From DATCYX01 sp963714425 (GTDB taxonomy: Bacteria; Chloroflexota; Anaerolineae; Anaerolineales; UBA4823): DNA of 64,000 nt. Made by a program: the position numbers and the translations under genes. The DNA lies in contig CAVQOI010000012.1 of the NCBI GenBank assembly GCA_963714425.1, positions 71,510 to 135,509 of the forward strand. The letters run 5' to 3'. Of this stretch, positions 17,129-25,529 are shown piece by piece (position 1 is the stretch's first letter; the number at the start of each line of letters is the position of its first letter). The notes below the pieces were generated by a model. The model made no database searches. It had not been told where the DNA came from and was given only the letters and a program-made list of their open reading frames with translations.

Positions 17129-20059
17129 ATGAACGTAAAGAACCTGTCCCTGGCTTTTCGGTCGTCGAAATTTACCCTTCGATTCGCAATGTTTGCGATC
17201 CTTATCGTAACCCTGGCGTGTTCGCTGCCGGGCGTGTTCAGCCGCCCGACACCGACACCTCCCGGAGAATCGCCGGTTCCCAGCACAGCCTCCGCGCCCA
17301 CACCCACCCCCGCACCCACGGCGACACCCCAGCCCTTACCTCCCGCGATCGTGGAGAGCAACCCCCCCCTGGGTGGCGAAGTACCGCTGGACGGCCCCAT
17401 CACCCTGTACTTCAACCAGCCCATGGACCGCCCGTCGGTTGAAAGCGCCTTGGACGTGCAGCCAGCGCTGGATGGCAAGATTTCATGGAACGACGATACC
17501 ACGCTGGTCTTCGCCCCGTCAGCGCCCCTGGCGCCCGAGAGCGAGATCACCTTCAGCCTGGCTACGGGTGCTCGCTCGCGGCACGGTCTGGCACTGCCCG
17601 AACCGCTCAGCCTGAGCTTCCAGGCGGTGGGTTATCTGTCCCTGGCACAAATGCTGCCCGAACCCGACGCCAGCCTTATTGACCCGTCTTCGGCGGTGGT
17701 GGCGAGCTTCAATCGCCCGCTTGTGCCCCTGGGCGCCGATCCAGCCTCCCTCCCAGCAGCATTTCGCATCGAACCCGAAGCCAGCGGGCGCGCTGAGTGG
17801 CTTAACACCAGCACGTATATCTTTTATCCCGAACCCCCACTCGAAGGGGGAAAAGAATACAACGTGGTGCTAAATCCCGACCTGAGAGGCGTGGATGGCA
17901 GCCCGCTCGAATCCAGCCAGGGCTGGCGCTTCTTCACAGCCGAGCCGCGCCTGGCATTCGTGAGCCCCGACACGGCGATTGATTTGGGCCTGGGTTCACC
18001 TATCACCATGACCTTCAACCAGCCCATGGATCCAGCCAGCGTGGAGGCTAACTTTGCCTTGCTGCGTGACGGCGCTGCACCGGTCGATGGGAATCTCAGC
18101 TGGAACGAGGATTTCACCACGTTGGCATTCCAGCCTGACAGCCTCTTGGAGCGCAGCACGCGTTATGACCTACGCATACAGGGCAGCGCACAGGCGCGGG
18201 GCGGCACCCCCCTGGCTGCCGGCACTGAATTCTCCTGGCGTACAGTTTCGCCCTTGAGGGTTGCGCGCACCACCCCGTCCGAGGGCAGTCGCAAACTCAC
18301 ATATGGGAGTGTCCAGTTTTATCTCACTTCGCCAGTCTCCAACCGCCGGCTTGAAGATTACGTCTCCGTCACTCCGCCTATTACCAATATGGGGGTCTAC
18401 TGGGACGAGTTTGAAAAGAATATCAGCGTATACGGAGATTTTGCCCCCGATTCCGATTACACAATCAGCTTGAGCCCCGATCTCTCCGATATGTGGGGCG
18501 GCAAGCTATCCGGAGGGTTTAGCCTCAGCTTCCGTACCGAATCGTTACCTCCCAATGTCTACATCGGCTATGGCACCGACGTTCTCTTCCTCACTCCGCA
18601 AGATGCTTCTCTGATCGTCCAGGTGACCAACTTCCCGCAGCTCTCGCTCTCTACAGGCAGCCTGCCCCTCGACGATTTCATGAGCATGGTCAGCGGTCCG
18701 GATGGCTACACTCTGCGCCAGAATTACAGCGCGAGAGACGAGCGCACCTTTACCCAAAATTTCGAGCTGGCCGCAAATCGAAGCCAGGCAGTGGACCTCT
18801 TCGTATCCCCTGAACGCCAACCCCTATCTCCAGGTCTGTATTACTTGCGCCTCAACACTACGGGCAGCAATTTTTACGGTGGACCCTATCTCCTGGTCGT
18901 TGGAGATGCCCATCTGACCTTTAAGCTCAGCGCTACCCAGGCGACGGTGTGGGCAGTGGATTTGCGTGATAACGCGCCCATCGCAGGCGCACCAATCACA
19001 ATCTATAACGAAAGTGGCCAAGCGATTGCTCAAGGCAGCACCGATGCACAAGGCGTATTCCAGTCCGAGATTCCTGTGATGAAGGATCCCTGGGCTACTT
19101 ATTACGCCATGCTCGGACAGCCGATACCCGGTGTGCGCGACAACAGGTTTGGCATGGCACTTTCCACCTGGAGCCAGGGGATCTCCAGCTGGGAGTTCGG
19201 CATCCCAACTGATTACACCGGACCAACCCTGAAGGCTTACCTGTACACCGATCGCCCGATCTACCGCCCGGGGCAGACGGTTTACTTCCGGGCTATCGTC
19301 CGCCAGGCTTATAACGGGCGCTACGACCTACCCACGATCGGCAGCCTGCCTCTCACAGTCTACAAGAACTACTCTGAAGAGCTGGCATCCTTCGACCTGC
19401 CGCTCTCGGCTTTCGGCACCGTCCATGGCGAATTTACTCTGCCCCCCGACGCCCCCCCAGGTGATTATCGCATTGCCCGGTCGATCGACGAATACAACAT
19501 ATCAGTCTCGTTTAAGGTGGCAGAATACCGCAAGCCGGAGATCAATCTGCAGGCATCCTTTGCCGCCGATCAAATCCTTGGAGGCGAAGAGCTGCTCGCC
19601 ACCGTTGATGCCCGCTACTTCTTCGATGCCCCTGCCGGCAACCTGCCTGTAAGCTGGGCGTTATACGAAACACCTTCTTCCTTTTATATTCCCGAATACC
19701 AGGTCGGTGTGCAAAGCACGTTTTGGCTCGATCCATACAACTTCCAGGGATTCTACGATCCCTTAGGCGCCGTCATTCTGCAGGGTGAATCGACCACCGA
19801 TCCGCAAGGGAAATTGGCTCTCTCTCTGCCCACCGAAGCAAAGCCGACCCGCATGCAGTATACGTTGGAGGCGACGATTACAGACGAGAGCGGTCTACCA
19901 GTCAGCACCCGCGCTGTAGCTGAGAGCAACCCGGCCGAGTTCTATGTTGGGCTGCGACCGGACGCCTGGGCGGGCCGCGCTGATGATCCTTCAGGTTTTG
20001 ATGTGCTAGCGGTCGATTGGAGCCAGAAACCGGACAGGGATTCACCCGTTACGCGCTGA
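17129..20059 (+). CDS. Alpha-2-macroglobulin family lipoprotein, N-terminal part (frameshifted gene)
   Basis: First 976 residues of a bacterial alpha-2-macroglobulin, an envelope-anchored protease trap. The signal peptide ends in a lipobox (TLAC near residue 31), followed by a Pro/Thr linker. Several Ig-like Big_5 modules follow, marked by IVESNPPLGG, ITLYFNQPMD and ITMTFNQPMD. The MG2 region has the hallmark YTDRPIYRPGQTVYFRAIV at about residue 704. The frame ends at a TGA at 20057-20059 in the middle of an MG domain. The following 3 kb continues the protein in another frame, so this is one gene broken by an indel. An aagctATG-type start with AGGAGAG upstream supports 17129. Confidence 0.9.
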   Translation: MNVKNLSLAFRSSKFTLRFAMFAILIVTLACSLPGVFSRPTPTPPGESPVPSTASAPTPTPAPTATPQPLPPAIVESNPPLGGEVPLDGPITLYFNQPMDRPSVESALDVQPALDGKISWNDDTTLVFAPSAPLAPESEITFSLATGARSRHGLALPEPLSLSFQAVGYLSLAQMLPEPDASLIDPSSAVVASFNRPLVPLGADPASLPAAFRIEPEASGRAEWLNTSTYIFYPEPPLEGGKEYNVVLNPDLRGVDGSPLESSQGWRFFTAEPRLAFVSPDTAIDLGLGSPITMTFNQPMDPASVEANFALLRDGAAPVDGNLSWNEDFTTLAFQPDSLLERSTRYDLRIQGSAQARGGTPLAAGTEFSWRTVSPLRVARTTPSEGSRKLTYGSVQFYLTSPVSNRRLEDYVSVTPPITNMGVYWDEFEKNISVYGDFAPDSDYTISLSPDLSDMWGGKLSGGFSLSFRTESLPPNVYIGYGTDVLFLTPQDASLIVQVTNFPQLSLSTGSLPLDDFMSMVSGPDGYTLRQNYSARDERTFTQNFELAANRSQAVDLFVSPERQPLSPGLYYLRLNTTGSNFYGGPYLLVVGDAHLTFKLSATQATVWAVDLRDNAPIAGAPITIYNESGQAIAQGSTDAQGVFQSEIPVMKDPWATYYAMLGQPIPGVRDNRFGMALSTWSQGISSWEFGIPTDYTGPTLKAYLYTDRPIYRPGQTVYFRAIVRQAYNGRYDLPTIGSLPLTVYKNYSEELASFDLPLSAFGTVHGEFTLPPDAPPGDYRIARSIDEYNISVSFKVAEYRKPEINLQASFAADQILGGEELLATVDARYFFDAPAGNLPVSWALYETPSSFYIPEYQVGVQSTFWLDPYNFQGFYDPLGAVILQGESTTDPQGKLALSLPTEAKPTRMQYTLEATITDESGLPVSTRAVAESNPAEFYVGLRPDAWAGRADDPSGFDVLAVDWSQKPDRDSPVTR

Positions 20060-20228
20060 ATTCCAGAAAGTCGTCTGGGTTGAGGAGGAGCTCCCGACTT
20101 ATGACATCTACAGCTACAGTGTACCCCGGCTTATCCCTCAATATACCCTGGTCGGCAGCACCGATTTCGAAACAAGTTCGGAGGGCAAGGCACGCCTGGA
20201 GTTCACGCCCACGGAACCAGGCACGTAT

Positions 20229-23075
20229 ATGCTCAGTGTTGCTGGCGAGGGCGCGGCTTCCGAGCTCCTCCTGTGGGTGGGCGGTGCAGGCACCCCGATC
20301 TGGCCCAACCTGCCCTTCCAACGCCTGCAACTGGTCGCCGACCTGAGCAGCTACCAGCCCGGCGATAGCGCCGAGATCTTCGTCCCCAATTCCCTTGGTA
20401 CGAACGTAGAAGCGTTGATCACCGTCGAACGCGGCGTGGTGCTGCGCACCCAGGTGCAGACAGTGGCGCCTGGCGGCGTCACCTTGAGTATCCCGCTCAG
20501 CGCGGAAGATGCACCGAATGTTTTCGTCTCTGTCACCTTGCTCGGACGGGATGATGCTGGAGACCTCGATTTCCGCCAGGGCTTCGTAAACCTGCCGGTT
20601 GACCCCCGCCAGCAGACGCTCAGCGTGGAATTGGTGAGCGAGCCAGAGCGCCTGGGACCTGGCGAGGATGTCACCTTCGAAGTCAAGGTCAGCGACAACG
20701 CTGGAGCACCAGTCCAAGGTGAGTTTTCGCTCTCGGTGGTAGACCTGGCAGTCCTGGCGCTGGCGGACCCCAACGTGCCGGATATCGTCCCCTATTTCTA
20801 CGGTGAGCAGCCCCTGGGCGTGCGCACCGGTCTGACCTTGGCGGCCTACGCCCGACGCAAGTCCATCTTCCCACTCGGCGGAGGCGGTGGCGGCGGAGAT
20901 GGGTTGATTACCGCCGTGGTGCGCGAGCGCTTTCCAGATACAGCTTACTGGAACGCAGAGATCGTCACCGGTCCGGACGGGCGCGCATCGGTCAGCCTGC
21001 CCTTACCCGATAGCTTGACCACCTGGCAGGTTCTTGTGCGTGGCGTCGGCGATGATACCCGCGTGGGACAGGCGGAGAAACGCGTGGTAGTCACAAAAGA
21101 CTTTCTCGTGCGCCCGGTCACACCACGCTTCCTGACCGCCGGCGATCACGTCCAGCTGGCCGCAGTGGTGCAAAACAACACCGCCCAGGCGTTGGAAGCG
21201 AACGTATCTCTTGAAGCTTCGGGCTTCAATCTCGACAATCCCGACACCGCCACGCAGACGGTTTCCGTGCCTGCAAATGGGCGCGCCCGCGTTGAGTGGT
21301 GGGGTTCCGTTCAGGACGTAGCCAGCGTCGACCTGATCTTTGCCACATCGGCGAACGGCTACCAGGATGCAACCCGCCCCACCGGGGGCAGCCTGCCGGT
21401 ACTGCGCTACACTGCCCCGCAGACCTTTGCCACTTCCGGCATCCTGGATGAGGGCGGTGAGCGCCTAGAGCTGGTCAGCCTGCCGCGCACGTTCGATCCG
21501 CTCGGGGGCGATCTAAACGTTGAGCTCTCCTCGTCTTTGGGTGGCAGCATGATCACTTCGCTAACCGTATTGGAGAACACCCGTTACGAGAGCACTGAAT
21601 CGACACTCTCGCGCTTCCTACCCAATATGGAAGCGTACCGCACATTACAAGCCTTGGGCATCGATGCTCCCAACTTGCGCTCGCGCCTGGACCGCACGAT
21701 GGCGGAGGGCATCGCCCGCTTGCTGGCGCGCCAGCAGCCTGAGGGCGGCTGGAGCTGGCACAGCCGGGGACCGAGCGACCCGTACGTTACAGCCTACGTA
21801 CTCTTCGGGCTGGCGCGCGCTCGTGAAGCGGGTACCAGCATCCCTGAGGATGCAATGCAGCGCGCCGGGGATTTCCTGGTCGCCACGCTGTATACGCCGG
21901 ATCTGGCCGCGGAGAACTGGCAGATCGACCGCCTGGCTTTCATCCACTTCGCCCTGGCTTACGCGGATCGCGGCGACCTGGGCGGACTGGAGGGTCTCTA
22001 CCAGCGCCGCGACCAGCTCAGCCCTTGGGGGCAGGCGCTGTTGGCGCTCGCTATCCAGCGCATCGAACCGGATGGAGAGGCAACCACAACCCTTTACTCC
22101 GACCTGAGCGCCAGCGCCATCCGCTCCGCCACCGGTGCGCATTGGGAGACGCAAGAGCCAGGTTACCAAAACATGAGCTCACATCTGCTCACTACGGCGA
22201 TGGTTGTGTACTCACTGGCACAACAGCAGCCCGATTCACCTTTACTGCCCGACGCTGTACGTTACTTGATGGCTCACCGCCGCGCGAACGGCTCCTGGGG
22301 TTCAACCTACACAACCGCCTGGTCATTAATGGCCCTGGTAGAAGTGATGCGCACCTCGGGCGAGTTAGGAGGCAGCTTCGCCTTCTCCGCCCGCTTGAAC
22401 GGCATCCCCATCGCCACAGGACAGGCCAGCGGGGAGGGCGCCCCGGTGGTCGCTGAAATACCCATCGGTGACCTGTACACCGGCGACCCTAACGCTCTGG
22501 TGCTCTCGCGTGCTCCCGGGAGCGGGCGCCTTTACTACACTGCCGGTCTGAACGTCTTCCGGCCTGTGGAGGATGTCACCCCCTTGCAGCGCGGCGTGAG
22601 CGTGCAACGCCTGTACTATCCCACCGGGAATGATTGCCCAGGCGGGGAGTGCGATCCGATCACTGATGCCCGTCCAGGCGACCTGGTGCGCGTGCGCCTG
22701 ACCCTGACCCTGGAAGACGCGGCGTACTACCTGCTAGTGGAAGACCACCTGCCCGCCGGGACGGAGGTGCTGGATACCAGCTTGAAGACCTCCCAGTTCG
22801 GGATCCCTGAGGAACAGCAGCAAGGCCCGCAATTCGACCCGAGCCGCCCCTTCGAGAAGGGATGGGGCTGGTGGTATTTCACGGACCCGCGCATCTACGA
22901 TGATCACCTCAGCTGGGCATCATCTTTCGTCCCTGCCGGCACCTACGAGCTCACCTACCTGCTGGTAGTCCTGCAACCGGGAGAGTACCGCGTCCTGCCT
23001 GCCAATTCCTGGATGTTCTACTTCCCAGAGGTACAGGGCAACAGCGCCGGCGCCATCTTTACTGTTCAGCCATAA
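20229..23075 (+). CDS. Alpha-2-macroglobulin family protein, C-terminal part (frameshifted gene)
   Basis: Continuation of the preceding gene in the third frame. Homologous coding begins before the ATG at 20229: from 20052 the frame reads RAEFQKVVWVEEELPTYDIY. The A2M domain lies in FPDTAYWNAEIVTGPDG...LPDSLTTWQVLVRG (about residues 233-270). The helical thioester-type domain starts near 445. At 21588-21602 the expected C-x-E-Q reads S-T-E-S, so the thioester Cys and Gln are both replaced. The surrounding SRFLPN is kept. The C-terminal receptor-like domain ends in FPEVQGNSAGAIF. If expressed alone, it would lack a signal peptide. Together the two parts would be about 1,980 residues. Confidence 0.88.
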   Translation: MLSVAGEGAASELLLWVGGAGTPIWPNLPFQRLQLVADLSSYQPGDSAEIFVPNSLGTNVEALITVERGVVLRTQVQTVAPGGVTLSIPLSAEDAPNVFVSVTLLGRDDAGDLDFRQGFVNLPVDPRQQTLSVELVSEPERLGPGEDVTFEVKVSDNAGAPVQGEFSLSVVDLAVLALADPNVPDIVPYFYGEQPLGVRTGLTLAAYARRKSIFPLGGGGGGGDGLITAVVRERFPDTAYWNAEIVTGPDGRASVSLPLPDSLTTWQVLVRGVGDDTRVGQAEKRVVVTKDFLVRPVTPRFLTAGDHVQLAAVVQNNTAQALEANVSLEASGFNLDNPDTATQTVSVPANGRARVEWWGSVQDVASVDLIFATSANGYQDATRPTGGSLPVLRYTAPQTFATSGILDEGGERLELVSLPRTFDPLGGDLNVELSSSLGGSMITSLTVLENTRYESTESTLSRFLPNMEAYRTLQALGIDAPNLRSRLDRTMAEGIARLLARQQPEGGWSWHSRGPSDPYVTAYVLFGLARAREAGTSIPEDAMQRAGDFLVATLYTPDLAAENWQIDRLAFIHFALAYADRGDLGGLEGLYQRRDQLSPWGQALLALAIQRIEPDGEATTTLYSDLSASAIRSATGAHWETQEPGYQNMSSHLLTTAMVVYSLAQQQPDSPLLPDAVRYLMAHRRANGSWGSTYTTAWSLMALVEVMRTSGELGGSFAFSARLNGIPIATGQASGEGAPVVAEIPIGDLYTGDPNALVLSRAPGSGRLYYTAGLNVFRPVEDVTPLQRGVSVQRLYYPTGNDCPGGECDPITDARPGDLVRVRLTLTLEDAAYYLLVEDHLPAGTEVLDTSLKTSQFGIPEEQQQGPQFDPSRPFEKGWGWWYFTDPRIYDDHLSWASSFVPAGTYELTYLLVVLQPGEYRVLPANSWMFYFPEVQGNSAGAIFTVQP

Positions 23076-23227
23076 TATTCCTTTTCCGCTGAGCGCGGAC
23101 CGTGCCTAGCGGCAGGCAGGGAGAGCATAGTGAAAAACCAGATTCGCTCTGCATCCCCGCGCCAATGAAGGATCTGTCGCGTACTTTGCGGTAATAACAC
23201 GTATATACATGTAGAGGTAATACACAA

Positions 23228-24391
23228 CTGGCAGGAATAAAAGACCTTAACAGCGTCTGGCAGAATGTCAAAGAGATTGACCTGCGCCCGATCGCAGAAT
23301 CCGCCCAACGCCCGCTGCATCTCGCCCTTGTGGGTTGGGAGCGCCCCAAATTGGAAGCGCTGGCGGATGCGCTGCGCCACGACCCTGCGCGCCCCGATCA
23401 GGTCACGCAAACTGCGATCCTGGTCGCCTCTCCCGATGAAGCTGCCTCCGCCTCCGGTCTGGACCTGCTCATCCAGTTAGAAAGTGGGGGGGATGTGGGA
23501 GCAGGTGAGGCCAAGGATCTCCGGCTGGCCAAATCCTGGGCGAATTCCGGTGTACCGGTGATTGTCGTCTTGCCTCGCCCTACCGATGGGGAGCGGGCTC
23601 CGCTGCCCCAAAATATCAGCCAGCCTTATCTTGTTGCCGGTCCGATCGAAGATCTCACCTTCCTAGCAGGGCCTTTTGCCGAGGCGGTCCTGCGCCTGCT
23701 CCCCACAGATCACATCGCGCTGGCGCGCCAGTTCCCCGTCTTTCGCAGTGCAGTGGCGAAATCTCTCATCGCCGACACAAGCTATTCCAACGCGGCTTAC
23801 GCCCTGAGCACCGGACTGGCTGAGATCGTCCCAGTCTTCAATATCCCCCTGAACATCGCCGACATGGTGGTGCTCAGCAAGGCGCAGGCCTTTCTGGTCT
23901 ACCGCCTGGGGCTGGCGCTGGGTCTCTCGTCGCACTGGCAGGATTATGTCGCCGAGTTCGGCGGCGTGCTTGGGAGCGGCTTTCTGTGGCGACAGATTGC
24001 CCGCTCGCTGGTCGGGCTCATCCCTGCCTGGGGGATCCTCCCCAAGGTGGCAGTCTCATACGCCGGCACTTACGTGGTTGGCAACGTGGTGCACCAGTGG
24101 TACCTGACCGGCAGGCATCTCTCCGGCAGGCAGATGCGCCAGCTTTACACACAGGCATTCGCTCGAGGGAAGAATCTGGCTCAGTCGATGGGTTCCAAGC
24201 TGCCGAAACTGAAGCGCAAGCCTAAAGAGCTCGATGCTGGAAAAGAGGGCGCCCAAGCGCCAACGGGGATAGAGCGTCCACCCCGCCGTCCTCTCCTATC
24301 GCGAGGAGCCAAGGGGAAGAACTGCTCCAACTGCGGCAAGAAATCAACTAAGGATGCCCAGTTCTGCCAGTATTGCGGTAGGGAGTTTTAA
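23228..24391 (+). CDS. Membrane-associated protein with C-terminal zinc ribbon, non-AUG start suspected
   Basis: The conventional start is a GTG at 23330 (353 residues). However, the frame is open and protein-like back to a CTG at 23228 (reads AGIKDLNSVWQNVKEIDLRP), and AGAGGT lies about 9 bases before that CTG. The middle (about residues 150-290) has hydrophobic helices like those of DUF697/EcsC-type proteins (FNIPLNIADMVVLSKAQAFLVYRLGLALG). The C-terminus is a short zinc ribbon with NCSNCGKKS and FCQYCGREF. The function is unknown. No P-loop is visible in the N-terminal part, so it is not a GTPase. Confidence 0.7.
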   Translation: MAGIKDLNSVWQNVKEIDLRPIAESAQRPLHLALVGWERPKLEALADALRHDPARPDQVTQTAILVASPDEAASASGLDLLIQLESGGDVGAGEAKDLRLAKSWANSGVPVIVVLPRPTDGERAPLPQNISQPYLVAGPIEDLTFLAGPFAEAVLRLLPTDHIALARQFPVFRSAVAKSLIADTSYSNAAYALSTGLAEIVPVFNIPLNIADMVVLSKAQAFLVYRLGLALGLSSHWQDYVAEFGGVLGSGFLWRQIARSLVGLIPAWGILPKVAVSYAGTYVVGNVVHQWYLTGRHLSGRQMRQLYTQAFARGKNLAQSMGSKLPKLKRKPKELDAGKEGAQAPTGIERPPRRPLLSRGAKGKNCSNCGKKSTKDAQFCQYCGREF

Positions 24392-24571
24392 ACCGATTCA
24401 CTGCACAGTTAATGTAACAGCCGCTTCCCGGCAAATATTCACAATCATCACATAAATAAGTTACATTCGGCGCATGACGGCCAGGACGAGTTATGGTACT
24501 CTTTGCAGCGCGTTCGATATTTGCGCCTCAGGGCGCTTTCTCGAATTCAAAGCCCTTCAAGGAGAAAAGCC

Positions 24572-24760
24572 ATGACAATGAAAATTCTCGACGATTGCAT
24601 AGCCTGCGGTGCCTGTGAACCCGATTGCCCGGTGGAAGCTATTCACGAAGCTGGCGGAACCTACGTGATCGACTCGGTTCTGTGTATTGAATGTGAAGGG
24701 TATAACGATTCCCCCCAGTGCATAGATGTTTGTCCAGTTGATTGCATCGTGCCAGCCTGA
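24572..24760 (+). CDS. 2[4Fe-4S] ferredoxin
   Basis: A 62-residue electron carrier of the bacterial clostridial type. Cluster motifs are CIACGACEPDCP near residue 9 and CIECEGYNDSPQC...VCPVDC in the second half. The 8-residue insertion between the second and third Cys of cluster II is typical of the YfhL/Alvin-type ferredoxins. The ATG at 24572 has AAGGAG 7 bases upstream; the longer frame starting at 24503 has none. No redox partner gene is adjacent, and it appears to be a single-gene unit closed by a strong terminator. Confidence 0.93.
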   Translation: MTMKILDDCIACGACEPDCPVEAIHEAGGTYVIDSVLCIECEGYNDSPQCIDVCPVDCIVPA

Positions 24761-24778
24761 TACGTAATATCATTAGGG

Positions 24779-24812
24779 ATGTCCGGCGGCTCCGCCGCCG
24801 GACATTTATCGT
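24779..24812 (+). terminator. Rho-independent terminator after ferredoxin gene
   Basis: ATGTCCGGCGGC (24779-24790) pairs perfectly with GCCGCCGGACAT (24794-24805) around TCC, followed by a T-rich tail. Confidence 0.85.
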
Positions 24813-24872
24813 TTTAGGGTGCAACCTGTATAGTCTTGGCTTCTTCGGTGGACTAACTGAAATAAACTCCCC

Positions 24873-25529
24873 CTAAATCCCATTCACCTCGTCCGCCCCA
24901 AATACCACCTCTTCTTTGCCGGTCAGCTTCTCTTCCACCTTCTGCACGATCAGCTCCAGGTGGCGGGGATGGGCAACATAATCAAGGTCGTCGGATGGAA
25001 CACTCAGCACCGGGCACAAGCTGAAATTCCCGATCCACTCCTCATAAAGCTCATTGAGCTGACCAAGGTACACAGCCGTGATCTGGCGCTCATAATCTCT
25101 CCCGCGCTGCGAAATCCGCTTCAAGAGTGTGGGCACAGAGGAGCGCAGGTACACCACCAGGTCAGGCGGCGGCAGAAACTCGCACAACACTCGGTAGAGC
25201 TCGCGATAGGCGCCGTAATCCCGATCAGAGATCAACCCCTGGCGGTACAGGTTGTGGGCGAAGACTTCGGCGTCTTCGTACACACTGCGGTCTTGGATAG
25301 CTGAGGTGGGGTGATCCACAAGCTGCCGGTGGGCGCGCAGCCGGTGTGTCAGGAAAAATATCTGCGAATGGAACGCCCAGGCGCGCATGTCTGTGTAGAA
25401 ATCCGCCAGGTAGGGATTCTCTGCCTCTGGCTCGTAGAAGGGCTTCCATCCCAGGCGCTCACTCAGCATGGTCACCAGGGTGGATTTGCCTGCGCCGATA
25501 TTTCCAGCTACTGCAACAAATTTTTTCAT
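24873..25529 (-). CDS. Deoxynucleoside kinase (dGK/dCK family)
   Basis: Phosphorylates a deoxynucleoside at the 5' position for nucleotide salvage. The 218 residues have the P-loop GNIGAGKST (about 9-17), the DRSVYEDAEVFA motif, which carries the ERS/DRS catalytic signature, and an Arg-rich lid (RISQRGRDYE). The length is normal. The substrate base cannot be told from sequence. Its ATG overlaps the stop of the upstream PEP/pyruvate-binding-domain gene by 4 bp, so the two are translationally coupled; dnaN lies just upstream of that gene. Confidence 0.92.
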   Translation of the reverse strand: MKKFVAVAGNIGAGKSTLVTMLSERLGWKPFYEPEAENPYLADFYTDMRAWAFHSQIFFLTHRLRAHRQLVDHPTSAIQDRSVYEDAEVFAHNLYRQGLISDRDYGAYRELYRVLCEFLPPPDLVVYLRSSVPTLLKRISQRGRDYERQITAVYLGQLNELYEEWIGNFSLCPVLSVPSDDLDYVAHPRHLELIVQKVEEKLTGKEEVVFGADEVNGI

